Counted from the first letter of the stretch, positions 1 through 8,944 are shown. The stretch is DNA of 35,997 nucleotides from Bacillota bacterium (GCA_023416275.1 JAEZIB010000068.1:1-35997); one strand, 5' to 3'. Translations and numbers: made by a program. The notes: a model not told the origin generated them from the letters alone.

Positions 1-96
1 AACACTCCAGTTTACACATCTGTAACACAGACATACAATGTTGCAGACAATTCCGGAAATGTACTTGCTTCAGGTTCAACTTGGACAGTTAAATAA
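1..96 (+). CDS. S-layer-type surface protein, C-terminal tail (partial)
   Basis: Reading from base 1 gives 31 in-frame codons ending in TAA at 94-96. The peptide closely matches the C-terminus of the next gene (416-3478): 22 of 31 aligned residues are identical, including the shared block NVLASGSTWT, and the DNA of the last ~35 bases is almost identical. This is therefore the end of a paralogous secreted SLH/Ig-like surface protein whose body lies left of the window. It lacks the short extension that the next gene carries after this block. A hairpin at 148-181 follows. Nothing can be said about its N-terminus or domains. Confidence 0.8.
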   Translation, partial: NTPVYTSVTQTYNVADNSGNVLASGSTWTVK

Positions 97-147
97 GTAA
101 AAAATATTTAGAAGCAAATAGACAATACGAAAAAGTAATAAAAGACA

Positions 148-181
148 GCAAAGCAGGCGTGTTTATCACGACCTGCTTTGT
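148..181 (+). terminator. Probable terminator after the partial S-layer gene
   Basis: CAAAGCAGG (149-157) pairs perfectly with CCTGCTTTG (172-180), with an extra G-T pair outside and a 14-nt loop. It lies 50 bases after the stop of the partial gene. The downstream tail (TTGCAGTTCTGTT) is only moderately T-rich, so termination may be imperfect. Confidence 0.5.
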
Positions 182-207
182 TGCAGTTCTGTTACAAATT
201 CTTTACA
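180..207 (-). promoter_or_regulatory. Candidate WalR-type box (phased half-sites) upstream of S-layer promoter
   Basis: On the plus strand GTTACA (191-196) and TTTACA (202-207) are separated by exactly 5 bases. On the minus strand this reads TGTAAA-N5-TGTAAC, a full match to the WalR/YycF consensus TGTWAH-N5-TGTWAH known from Bacillus and Staphylococcus. A third half-site with one mismatch (GTTGCA, 180-185) is in the same 11-bp phase. The box ends 15 bases before the -35 of the promoter at 223-251, a position compatible with activation. The match is seen in the sequence; binding is inferred. Confidence 0.5.
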
Positions 208-222
208 CTTAAAAAGGGCTTG

Positions 223-251
223 TTGACTGACAAAAATACGGGTGATATAAT
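223..251 (+). promoter_or_regulatory. Strong sigma-A promoter of S-layer gene
   Basis: TTGACT (223-228), a 17-base spacer and a perfect TATAAT (246-251). Transcription should start near 257-259, which leaves an untranslated leader of about 155 bases before the ATG at 416. Such a promoter with a long leader is typical of very highly expressed S-layer genes. Confidence 0.85.
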
Positions 252-257
252 AACTTA

Positions 258-390
258 TGAATCAAGATAGGTAAATTTAGCCAAAGTAGCGCCAGATATA
301 CTGAATCTTGAAAAATTGGTTTTATGAGTTGGGCTATATACGTGGGATGAGGCGTAGCCTACTCTAGTTTTACATAGCCCACCCGATACA
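258..390 (+). other. Long structured 5' leader of S-layer mRNA
   Basis: The leader can fold into two domains. The first closes with TCAAGAT (262-268) against ATCTTGA (305-311). The second closes with GGGCTAT (331-337) against ATAGCCC (374-380) and contains the small hairpin AGGC/GCCT (350-353/357-360). Competing pairings exist: GGCTA (332-336) can instead pair with TAGCC (355-359), and GTGGG (342-346) with CCCAC (378-382). I do not recognise a known riboswitch class. It may be an mRNA-stabilising leader or an undescribed cis-regulatory RNA. Confidence 0.45.
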
Positions 391-415
391 AAATACACAA
401 GGAGGATTTGAGAAC

Positions 416-3400
416 ATGAGAAATCTCAGAAAGTTAACCGCAGCTCTTTTAGCAGTGGCATTAGTGCTTACTTCTATGACTGCTGTATTCGCAGCTGACG
501 AAGCTACATTAGCAAACGCGGACAAAGCTGTAACATTGAAAGATCTTGGTCTCTATTCAGGTCAAGATGCAAATGATCCTAAAGTAGGACTAGAAAATGC
601 ATTGACTACACAGGATTCATTAATATTTTTAGCAAAGTTATTCGGATACTATGAAACTGCTAGTGCTTTAGCAGATGACAAGGTAGCAGAAGACTTAGCT
701 AAATTTGATGATGCTGCAAGTATTTCAGATTATGCAAAGAAAGTAGTTGCATATTCAGCAGCAAATGGTATTTTAAGTGGTTCACAAGATGGTGATAAAT
801 TCTTTGTGGGCGCTAAAGATACTGTAACAGCTGCAAGATTTGCAACATTTATGCTCAAACAAATGGGTTACACTGTTGCAGATTATAAGGCTTCAGTTGC
901 TAAGCTTGCAGAAACTAAAGGAAGCAAGGTTGAAGCAACTATTACTGGTGACTTAACTAGAGATGCTGCAGTAGGTATTATGTATGGAGTTCTTACTGCT
1001 GAAAAAGCTAGTGGTAAAACAGTTATCGTTGATATCGTTGGTGACAATGCTGATTTAAAAGCTAAAGCTGAAAAGTTAGGCTTGATAGTAGCACCAGTTA
1101 CTGAAGATTTAGCTGTTGTATCAATTAAAGCTCTAAATAATAAGCAGTTAGAAGTTGTATTCAACCAGGAAATGGATGAAGATTCAGCTGAAGATCCTGA
1201 TTCATACACAATCAAAGATAAGGGTGAAACTGAAAAAACTCTTACTGATGACAGCTGTGTATTAGGAGATGACAAGAAAACTGTTACTATAACTTTTGAC
1301 AGTGATGTAGAAGATTGCTTGACAAATGCAAGTAAAGCAAAAGTAACAGTTAAAAAAGACATTAAAGCAGCTAATGAAAAAACATTAGGTGCAGATAAAG
1401 AAGTAGAAGTAGAAGTACAAGATGGCTTATTACCTACAGTTAAAGAGGTTAAGCATACTGGTGAGAAGAATATAAAAATTACTTTATCAGAGCCAGTTTA
1501 CGAAAAAGACATGCCAGATGATAATGTTACTTTGTCAAATTCAAATTTTTCAGTTAAGAGTGGAACATATACATATTATGTTCAGAAGGCTGAATTAAAC
1601 CTAGATGTTATAACTTTAGAAGTTGGAACTAAGTTAATAGAGGGACCAGTTACTGTTACAATAAATGATGCTGGTCTAGGTACTGATGTTAACGCAATTC
1701 AAGATTATGCTGGTTATAAAGTATTTAAAGGCGAACATAAATTTGATTATGTAAAGGATACTTCAGTAGCAGTTGTTACTGTAAAAGAAGCTAAGCCATA
1801 CTCAGTTAAATTAGCATTCTCTAAGCCAGTAAAAGCTGCAGCTCTTCGTTTGTTCCATTCAACAAAGAATGCTGCAAACTACGAGTCTGAAGCAACTACT
1901 AACAGCAAATATGTTGATGAAATTGAGTTTGTATATGGTACTAAAAATCCAGTACCAGCTGGAAATATTAATTTCTATTTAGTTAATAGTGAAACTGATT
2001 CCAACAAATTGATTGATGGTTATGGAATTAAGGTTCCAGACCAAACACTTACAGCTACTGTAGTTGTAGACGTAGTTGGTCCTACAGTTTCATCAAAAAA
2101 TGTTGACAAGAATTTATCAGTTAAATTGACATTCAATGAAGAGTTGAAAGCAGAAGCTGCTATTAAATCATCAAACTATACATTCAAATCAGTAAAAGAT
2201 GGTAAAACAGTTTACTTTACAGTTAAATATCCTGTAGATGACAACAAGAAAGTTGTCAGATTGGATGTACCAGGAAAATTGGATGACAATACTGAATATG
2301 AAGTAGTTGTTAAGAAGACAATGGAAGATGCAGTAGGAAATAAAATGGAAAATGATTATGTAACAACATTTACTACTGGTGATAATACAGCACCAGAAAT
2401 CAAAGTAGCTGATTGTTATGTAGTTCAGGCTGATGGAAAGATTTATCTAAAATTCAGCGAGCCAATGGCAGAAGCTCAGATGCTTGACAAGGCAAACTAT
2501 ATGGTTCAGCCAAAGAATGCTGCTGCATGGCGTGATTTGGATGATGATGACAAGATTTCTAAGGTATCAGATAAGATTGTCCTCATCGATTTAGACGAAG
2601 AAGTTGTAAATCCTGATGTTAAAATTGCTCCAATTATGGACTTAGCAAACAAGAGATTGTTTGGAAAAGTTGATTCTGTTACATTGGTAGATATCGGTGT
2701 AGAAGCAGTAAACTTTAAGGCTGCAGAATTGATTGAAGCAAATAAGATAAAACTAGTATTTAACACAAAGTTAGACACATTTGCAAATTCTGATATTACA
2801 ATAGGTTTAGCTGGTGCAGTTACTACTACTTCTGGTGCTGTTAGAATAGCTTCAGTAGAATCACAAACTGTTAATGATGATGGAAATACAGAAATAGTAT
2901 TTGTTCTTGATGAGGAGATCAATACTGATGCTACATTTACAGATGATCTTAAGGTTAAAGTACCAGTAACATTAAAATCAAAAGATAAAGATACAAAATC
3001 TAAATCAACTTCTGGTACTCTATTAACTACTGGACTATCAATAGATGTTGCAGACAAAACTGCTCCTAAGATAGCTAAGTATAAGTTCGATGGTGACGAT
3101 GATGAAACTCCTGATGTTGTTATCTACGGATATAAAGATAAAAATGGAGTTGCAATTGATCCAGAGGATAACTATAATAAGTTAGATAAGGATTCTACTG
3201 CTATAGTATCACTTATATTTACTGAAGCTATGGATATTACTTCAATGTCAAAACTTTCATTTACAGTTGACGGATATACTGTAAAAGAAATAAGATGGGT
3301 TGATGTAAATAATAACGATGTTCAAGATGATAACGAATTTGTTTTGCTTATCACTGCTAAAGAAGACAATACCCCAGCTAGAACATCTGTAACTCAAGTT

Positions 3401-3478
3401 TACAATATTTCTGATTTAGAGGGTAATGTACTTGCTTCAGGTTCAACATGGACAATAAGAGATATAGCTGAATATTAA
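416..3478 (+). CDS. S-layer-type surface protein: SLH-like N-terminus plus Ig-like repeats
   Basis: A 1020-residue secreted protein. Residues 1-26 form a signal peptide ending in VFAA. Residues ~30-205 look like degenerate SLH modules (for example LTRDAAVGIMYGVL and the VTAARFATFMLKQMGY segment), which in this family bind secondary cell-wall polymer. From ~225 to the end there are about seven Big_5/SbsA-like units with the recurring pattern of a hydrophobic strand followed by K-L-x-F-[ST/N]-x-[EP], e.g. KLTFNEEL, KIYLKFSEPM and KLVFNTKL. The protein is acidic and rich in K, D, V and T, as S-layer proteins are. AAGGAGG at 399-405 sits 10 bases before the ATG. It has its own strong promoter and structured leader, possible WalR boxes, and a strong terminator at 3511. 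It is a tandem paralogue of the gene ending at 96. S-layer identity is inferred from architecture and expression signals. Confidence 0.85.
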   Translation: MRNLRKLTAALLAVALVLTSMTAVFAADEATLANADKAVTLKDLGLYSGQDANDPKVGLENALTTQDSLIFLAKLFGYYETASALADDKVAEDLAKFDDAASISDYAKKVVAYSAANGILSGSQDGDKFFVGAKDTVTAARFATFMLKQMGYTVADYKASVAKLAETKGSKVEATITGDLTRDAAVGIMYGVLTAEKASGKTVIVDIVGDNADLKAKAEKLGLIVAPVTEDLAVVSIKALNNKQLEVVFNQEMDEDSAEDPDSYTIKDKGETEKTLTDDSCVLGDDKKTVTITFDSDVEDCLTNASKAKVTVKKDIKAANEKTLGADKEVEVEVQDGLLPTVKEVKHTGEKNIKITLSEPVYEKDMPDDNVTLSNSNFSVKSGTYTYYVQKAELNLDVITLEVGTKLIEGPVTVTINDAGLGTDVNAIQDYAGYKVFKGEHKFDYVKDTSVAVVTVKEAKPYSVKLAFSKPVKAAALRLFHSTKNAANYESEATTNSKYVDEIEFVYGTKNPVPAGNINFYLVNSETDSNKLIDGYGIKVPDQTLTATVVVDVVGPTVSSKNVDKNLSVKLTFNEELKAEAAIKSSNYTFKSVKDGKTVYFTVKYPVDDNKKVVRLDVPGKLDDNTEYEVVVKKTMEDAVGNKMENDYVTTFTTGDNTAPEIKVADCYVVQADGKIYLKFSEPMAEAQMLDKANYMVQPKNAAAWRDLDDDDKISKVSDKIVLIDLDEEVVNPDVKIAPIMDLANKRLFGKVDSVTLVDIGVEAVNFKAAELIEANKIKLVFNTKLDTFANSDITIGLAGAVTTTSGAVRIASVESQTVNDDGNTEIVFVLDEEINTDATFTDDLKVKVPVTLKSKDKDTKSKSTSGTLLTTGLSIDVADKTAPKIAKYKFDGDDDETPDVVIYGYKDKNGVAIDPEDNYNKLDKDSTAIVSLIFTEAMDITSMSKLSFTVDGYTVKEIRWVDVNNNDVQDDNEFVLLITAKEDNTPARTSVTQVYNISDLEGNVLASGSTWTIRDIAEY

Positions 3479-3510
3479 AATAAATATATTTCTCTTATAA
3501 GCAAATGAGA

Positions 3511-3539
3511 AAGGCTGAGACTTTTGTCTCAGTCTTTTT
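3511..3539 (+). terminator. Intrinsic terminator of S-layer gene
   Basis: An 11-bp stem (AAGGCTGAGAC, 3511-3521, against GTCTCAGTCTT, 3526-3536, with one G-T pair) has a TTTT loop and runs into TTTTT. This is a textbook intrinsic terminator 32 bases after the stop codon. Confidence 0.9.
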
Positions 3540-3620
3540 CTATATATAATTAATAAAAAGTATGGTATTATTAAAACAAATGATAAAAACTTACGTATAT
3601 AATTAGAGGAGGGTTCAATA

Positions 3621-5882
3621 ATGTACATAAGAAAAATAGCAGCAATAGTAGTTTCAGTTGGGATTATATTATCAAGTACAACTGCAATATTTTCTCAGGA
3701 TACTTCTGATTTACAACTGACAGCAGATAAGCTTAATAAGATAGGTGTTATTGCAGGAGACGGAAAAGGGAATTATAATCTTAGCGGTAGTTTGAAAAGA
3801 ACTGAAGCATCAACCTTTATAACCAAACTGATGGGTAAGGATACGTATGTTAATGAAAATAAAGATAGTTTGGCAAAGACTGTGTTTAGTGATGTTAAGA
3901 AAACAGACTGGTTTGCACCATATGTAGGTTTCTGCTACATAAATGATATTATTGATGGATATGACGGAAAGTTTGGAACTAAGGATAACCTCACAGAACA
4001 GGCGTTTCTTGTAATGATTCTGAAGTTATTGAAATACACAGGAGCAGAGGATATTAAATGGAATGACAATGTGTTTAAGACAGCATACGATGTGGGGCTG
4101 GTAACAGATCAATCATATTTAACTAAAAAGAGGGATGATGGCTCAGTTTATACTAGAGGACAGGCAGCTACCGTAATGTATAGGGCATTAAATATAAAAT
4201 TAAAAGAACAGAAAATAACACTTTTACAATCATTAATTGATAGCGGAGCAATTAAAAGAGATGTTGCTCTAGCATCAGGTATACTTGTAGATACAGTTGA
4301 GACAAAGATTCAAGAAATCTCACCAGTAAATGGTAGAAAAATAATAGTTAAGTTTAATGAAACAATTAATTCTATTGATGCAAATAATATTAGAATTTAT
4401 GAGGAAAATAATGTAAATAATAACTTGGCAGTATCAATTGCAGCTCATTCAGGTACACAGCTTGAAATAGAAACTAATACTCAATTACCAAATAAAGTAT
4501 ATAAGGTGGAAATCGTAAACGTTGAAGACCTTGAAGGAAATGTTTCAGGTACATTAACAGGAACCTTTAACGGATATACTGTAGTTGCCGTTGAATCTGA
4601 TTTATTTAAAATAAGTAAGATTGAGCAAATAGGAAATAATGAAATTTATACATATTTTACGCAACCAATAAACGAAAATGTAGATTTTGCTCCTTATTAC
4701 GAGATATATCAAAATGGAGAGCTATATGCAGATGGTGATATTCTTACTATAAGTTTTGCTGGAGAGAAAAATGTTGCATCAATTATATTAAATGGCAAAA
4801 GTTTCTTAGCGAATACCGAATATACACTTAAGATATCAGGACAACTGGTAGGCGCATATGGAACATATTTAGGAGATGGAGATGGAGACAACTTCTCATT
4901 CATTGGAAAAGATTTGTTGGCTTCTTCGCTTATATTAGAAAAAATAACGGCAATCACTGGAAAAAGTATTCAACTTGATTTTAATAGGCAAATACATCCT
5001 TTAAGAGCTGAGCAGGTATATAGCTATAGTGTCACAAACAGCAAGAAAAATCCAATAGAGGTTGAAAAGGCAGAGGTAATAAGTGATCGGGTTTCAAACG
5101 GTAAAAGTGTTGTATTGACTTTAAAAACAGCTTTTGACGTGAAAGAGACTTATAACATTATGATAAATTGTATTCAGGACTCAACTAAGCAGTTTTCAAT
5201 TGAAGAAAAGCCATATACTTTTAGTGGATATTACACAATGCCAGAAAAACTTGCTATTAAGTCGGTAAAAGTAATTGACTCTGGAACAGTAAGTGTAACC
5301 TTTAATAAAGCTATAGATTATAACACAGGATCAAGTGTTTTTAACTACCAGATTCGTAATTTGGGAGATAAAATAGCAGCAACTCCAGGAAAAGTCAAAT
5401 TTACAAGCGCAGATCAAACTAGTGTTCAATTATTCTTAAAAAGGGATGACTATTTTGTAAATAATACACCTTTTGAAATCGAGGTGCTTGGCAGTATGAA
5501 GGATTACTCAGGAGCTAATCTTGTTAATACAATTAGCCAGTCAGTATTCGTTGATAAGGCTATTGACACTGAATTAAAAATTATTGATGCAAAAATAGTT
5601 GGAAAGGATACTGTAAAGGTTGCCTTCAACAAGGAAATTTCAAATGAGTTAGCTAATCTTAAGCCTCAAAATTACAGCATAGAGTATTATGAGCAAGGAA
5701 AGCTTTATAAAAAGGTACCTATAGCTATTACATATTTTGATGATATGACTTTAGTTTTCCGATTTGATAATATGGTTCCAAGTAATGAATATGTGTTTTC
5801 TTTTGGTGTGATTATGGATTATGCAGGTAACATAATATCAGGTAGTGATAAGGATAAAGTGGAAATAACAAAAGGGAAATAA
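3621..5882 (+). CDS. SLH-domain surface protein with Ig-like (Big_5) repeats
   Basis: A 753-residue secreted protein. A signal peptide covers ~1-25. Three SLH modules follow (~30-195); the second is canonical (FSDVKKTDWFAPYVGF, then GKFGTKDNLTEQAF) and the third carries YTRGQAATVMYRAL. After these come about five Ig-like units of the SbsA/Big_5 type, marked by KIIVKFNETI, SIQLDFNRQI, TVSVTFNKAI and TVKVAFNKEI. It shares the architecture of the preceding gene but is shorter, and its SLH motifs are much better conserved, so it is the better candidate for direct attachment to cell-wall polymer. GAGGAGGG (3606-3613) precedes the ATG by 7 bases. The preceding terminator implies its own promoter, which I could not define. 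No clear terminator follows. Confidence 0.88.
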   Translation: MYIRKIAAIVVSVGIILSSTTAIFSQDTSDLQLTADKLNKIGVIAGDGKGNYNLSGSLKRTEASTFITKLMGKDTYVNENKDSLAKTVFSDVKKTDWFAPYVGFCYINDIIDGYDGKFGTKDNLTEQAFLVMILKLLKYTGAEDIKWNDNVFKTAYDVGLVTDQSYLTKKRDDGSVYTRGQAATVMYRALNIKLKEQKITLLQSLIDSGAIKRDVALASGILVDTVETKIQEISPVNGRKIIVKFNETINSIDANNIRIYEENNVNNNLAVSIAAHSGTQLEIETNTQLPNKVYKVEIVNVEDLEGNVSGTLTGTFNGYTVVAVESDLFKISKIEQIGNNEIYTYFTQPINENVDFAPYYEIYQNGELYADGDILTISFAGEKNVASIILNGKSFLANTEYTLKISGQLVGAYGTYLGDGDGDNFSFIGKDLLASSLILEKITAITGKSIQLDFNRQIHPLRAEQVYSYSVTNSKKNPIEVEKAEVISDRVSNGKSVVLTLKTAFDVKETYNIMINCIQDSTKQFSIEEKPYTFSGYYTMPEKLAIKSVKVIDSGTVSVTFNKAIDYNTGSSVFNYQIRNLGDKIAATPGKVKFTSADQTSVQLFLKRDDYFVNNTPFEIEVLGSMKDYSGANLVNTISQSVFVDKAIDTELKIIDAKIVGKDTVKVAFNKEISNELANLKPQNYSIEYYEQGKLYKKVPIAITYFDDMTLVFRFDNMVPSNEYVFSFGVIMDYAGNIISGSDKDKVEITKGK

Positions 5883-6349
5883 TAATCAATTGTATTTTTT
5901 TAGTGTATTAATGGATTTAGTCTAGACTATGTAACAGGACGTATAAAATAAAACAGGAGAAGCATCAGTGCTTACAAAATGAAGCTTCTTCTGGCAAAAA
6001 TATTAGAAAGCTAAATAAGTATAATAGCTCAAATATTGCAGTTGAATATACTTGCTAATAGCCTAGTAATATAAGGTGTGGTAGCAATATCAAATGAAAA
6101 GTTTAGTAATTTCATAAAATAAATTAGTTTAATAAAAAATAAGCAATTGCTAAACTTAAGGATGGCTTGACTTTCCATTTGAAAGTTGGAATTGGAATAA
6201 TTATAGAAATTAGTTATGAGATGAATCATTACTAATTTTAGCAATTATTTTTGCAACAAACTATTGATAATTCTACCGCACCAATAGACTTCTATGTGCG
6301 AAGTTTGAGTTAATAAAAAAGATAATGTCAAAGGAGGAATGTAAGGTAT
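5883..6349 (+). other. Non-coding gap before TolC-like genes
   Basis: I find no convincing gene in these 467 bases. Three inverted repeats are visible: an imperfect one at 5955-5963/5984-5992 (AGAAGC/GCTTCT core, no T run); ACTTTC/GAAAGT at 6170-6186; and CGCAC/GTGCG enclosing ATAG/CTAT at 6277-6300, which probably lies in the leader of the next gene. No promoter with good -35 and -10 boxes stands out, although one must exist. AAGGAGGA at 6331-6338 is the ribosome site of the gene at 6350. Confidence 0.4.
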
Positions 6350-7615
6350 ATGCAAAAAAAGAGGCTAGCAGGACTGCTATTAGTATTTTCTGTAGTTGCA
6401 AATTTATTTAGTCCAGTATTTGCAGAGACGCAGGAAGTAAAAGTAGAGCCTATTGTTCTATCACTTGAAATGGCTCAACAGAAAGCAGTTCAAAATGAAA
6501 ACAGTATTATTAAGACTAATAGAACAATTAAAAATCTTATAGAAAACAATGATTATACTTATGAAGAAGGTTTATTTGTTATTTCAGATGCTGCTAAAAG
6601 TATTGATGATTTGTATAATAAATTGAAAAATGGAAGCTCAATAAATAGCCAGGAATATGCAAAGCTATGTCTTCTATATACAATGTATGGAGATACAGTG
6701 TATTTTAATGGGAAAGAGGATTTAACAAAATACATGAATCCTGATAGATTTGCTAAATATTCTTTGTGGGCAAATGTAATGAAGCTTAGCCTTAGCAATC
6801 AAATAACAGAGGCTACTATTAGATATCAGACTAGAGTATTGTATGATAACATACTATCTATAAAAGGTCAGTTAGAAAATTTTAAAAGGTCAGTTGAGCT
6901 GCAGGAAAAAATATATAATCAGCAAAAAAGCAGGTATGATGTAGGAGAATTGTCTAAAGTCACGATAGATACTGCGGATAAACAGCTACAAATAAAAAGA
7001 TTAGAAGTAAATAAACTAACTCGGACTATTGATAATCTAGAAATGGATTTAAAGAAGTTGACAGGGCTACCAATTGACAGCCAATTGGTGTTAAGCGACT
7101 ATAGCAAGAACAATATAGAGAAGTTTGAGGATTACGATACATATTTAAATAAAGCATTAATAAATAGAAATGAAATACTATTAGCTAAGATAGATTATGG
7201 AGTAGGCAAGAATAATTTATTTACAGCAAATGAAGCCTTTTCTAATAATCCCTGGAATGTAAATACAAAGCTAAATAAAAGCTTGGCTGAACAGAAAATC
7301 AACGAGGCACTGCTTTCTATAAGCACTGGTAATGAAGCAGTTTTGCAAAGCATTAATACTGCATATATTGACGTTAAGTATAAAAAAGAAGAAATGGATA
7401 TCTGTAAAGCGAAATTAAATTATGAGAATGAGCAATATCGGATAACATCAGAGAAGTATAAAAAGCAACTGATAAGTGAGACCGAACTGAAAAATACAGA
7501 AATAGTTAAGTTGTCTGCTTTAACAGCTTATAACGATGCAGTCAGAGCTTACAATTTATCTGTAACAAGCCTACAGCAAGCATCTGGGCTGGGAATAGCT
7601 TCAATGGCTGAATAG
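6350..7615 (+). CDS. TolC-like (outer membrane efflux family) secreted coiled-coil protein
   Basis: A 421-residue protein with a signal peptide at ~1-25 (cleavage after VFA), followed by almost entirely helical sequence. Its layout matches the OEP/TolC family, with two repeats of long antiparallel helices: an N-terminal repeat beginning SLEMAQQKAVQNENSI, the helix LYDNILSIKGQLENFKRSVE, the conserved turn-like YDVGELSKVTIDTADKQ with a later KKLTGLP, and the final helical pair (EQYRITSEKYKKQLISETEL). Typical TolC proteins span an outer membrane as a trimer, but nothing else here points to a diderm. Its job in a monoderm envelope is unknown; it could be a periplasmic-like or S-layer-associated tube or scaffold. 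AAGGAGGA lies 11 bases before the ATG. A relative follows at 7793. Family assignment is fairly secure, function is not. Confidence 0.8.
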   Translation: MQKKRLAGLLLVFSVVANLFSPVFAETQEVKVEPIVLSLEMAQQKAVQNENSIIKTNRTIKNLIENNDYTYEEGLFVISDAAKSIDDLYNKLKNGSSINSQEYAKLCLLYTMYGDTVYFNGKEDLTKYMNPDRFAKYSLWANVMKLSLSNQITEATIRYQTRVLYDNILSIKGQLENFKRSVELQEKIYNQQKSRYDVGELSKVTIDTADKQLQIKRLEVNKLTRTIDNLEMDLKKLTGLPIDSQLVLSDYSKNNIEKFEDYDTYLNKALINRNEILLAKIDYGVGKNNLFTANEAFSNNPWNVNTKLNKSLAEQKINEALLSISTGNEAVLQSINTAYIDVKYKKEEMDICKAKLNYENEQYRITSEKYKKQLISETELKNTEIVKLSALTAYNDAVRAYNLSVTSLQQASGLGIASMAE

Positions 7616-7792
7616 TTTAGTGAATATAAGTTATATTGGTAAAGAGGCTGAATTTCAAATAATAAAGCCTCCCAAAGTAAAATTATTGGTCAAAATTAAT
7701 TGCTGGAGCTTTTATTGGAGACGTAAAAGGAGTATATAGCTTGGAAATAGAAGGCTTCAGGCAATTGGATTTATGAGAGGAAGGGTTATTAT

Positions 7793-8935
7793 ATGAGAAA
7801 GAAACTTAAAATGAGATTGTCAATGTTATTGGCTATTTTAATGATATTTCAATATTCATCTGTTTCTGCAGCAGAAACAAAAGCTGTTAATGAATATGAT
7901 TTGCAGACTGCAATAGACACAGCTATTACAAATAGTACCAGTTTAAAGCTTTATGATGAGAAAATAAAAAATGCAACTGATATTTATCATCGCTACAATG
8001 AGCTGGCCGTTTCATCTTCAAACGCTGCAAAGTTAACTATACAAGAATTGATGTACACTAACGATCAGTATTTTATAGAGAAAGAGAAAATCGAACGCCT
8101 TTATCCAGAACAGAAAAAAAATGATTTAAATAATTTGAAATACCAAAAGCAAAATAAAGTTATAGATATAAAGCTAAATGTGACTGAGAGCTATTTTACA
8201 TTACTATCAATTGAGAAGCAAATTGCCTATCAAAAAGCATTAATAAGCAGACTAGAGGCAGATTTAAAGGTTAAGAAGAATGATGTAAAGCTAGGAAGAA
8301 GTGTAGAAAGTGCTGTTACTGAGATTGAGTTAGACATAAAGAAAGCGAATAATGCGCTAGTTCAGCTAAATAGGGAAGAAGAGAAATCAAAAATGTCTCT
8401 TAATTCTTTATTAGGAAGGCAAATTACTGATGAGATACAAATTAAGGATATGGATGTACCTGAAATAGAGTATGATAATATTGATATTAAGGCTATAATT
8501 GAAGACAGACAGAAAAATAACAATAAAATTAAGGACATAAAATTTCAGATTGAACAAGCCAAACTTGAAACGGAAATTATAGAAGAAAATACAAACAGAG
8601 AGGATCCTGTTGAACTGGATTCTTTAGAAGATGTAAAGTTAAATCAAGAATATGCTCTAAAGGATGAACTGATAAATATAGAAAAGGATATCTACCAGCG
8701 AAACAATACTATTTTAAATTTGAAAGATGAAATAGAGATTAAGAGTTTAAACAAGGAAATATGTGAAAAAAATCTTGAGATAGCACAGGAAAAATTAAGG
8801 CTAGGATTAATGAGTAAATCAGCCTTAAATGCAGTAATTGATGCAGCAGAGCAAGCGAATATTGATTATTTGAAGTCAAAATTAAATTATTATCTAGAAG
8901 TACAGAAATTTAATGCTTATATAGAAAAGCAGTAG
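7793..8935 (+). CDS. Second TolC-like secreted coiled-coil protein
   Basis: A 380-residue protein with a signal peptide at ~1-27 (ending SVSAAE), then OEP-like sequence opening with YDLQTAIDTAITNSTSLKL. The characteristic first long hairpin follows (VTESYFTLLSIEKQIAYQK, then the KLGRSVESAVTEIELD turn and SLNSLLGRQI). A highly charged helical middle leads to the C-terminal helical pair with EKLRLGLMSKSALNAVIDA. It is shorter than usual for TolC and seems to lack room for a full beta-barrel. It lies 177 bases after the first TolC-like gene in the same direction, with AGGAAGG at 7778-7784 8 bases ahead of the ATG. The two are probably co-expressed partners. Substrate and location are unknown. 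Confidence 0.78.
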   Translation: MRKKLKMRLSMLLAILMIFQYSSVSAAETKAVNEYDLQTAIDTAITNSTSLKLYDEKIKNATDIYHRYNELAVSSSNAAKLTIQELMYTNDQYFIEKEKIERLYPEQKKNDLNNLKYQKQNKVIDIKLNVTESYFTLLSIEKQIAYQKALISRLEADLKVKKNDVKLGRSVESAVTEIELDIKKANNALVQLNREEEKSKMSLNSLLGRQITDEIQIKDMDVPEIEYDNIDIKAIIEDRQKNNNKIKDIKFQIEQAKLETEIIEENTNREDPVELDSLEDVKLNQEYALKDELINIEKDIYQRNNTILNLKDEIEIKSLNKEICEKNLEIAQEKLRLGLMSKSALNAVIDAAEQANIDYLKSKLNYYLEVQKFNAYIEKQ

Positions 8936-8944
8936 AAAAAATAT

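Noticed and set aside
258..390. c-di-GMP (GEMM-I/II), c-di-AMP, M-box or cobalamin riboswitch in the S-layer leader
   Set aside because: I checked the leader for the conserved cores of these classes from memory and none fits, so only 'structured leader' is claimed.
883..1362. Long open frame on the minus strand inside the S-layer gene
   Set aside because: It mirrors a repetitive, biased coding sequence, has no ribosome site, and its product is a low-complexity S/T/L-rich string. The same applies to 2506-3057 minus.
3596..3603. TATATAAT as -10 box of the gene at 3621
   Set aside because: It nearly touches the ribosome site and has no -35 at a proper distance; it would give almost no leader.
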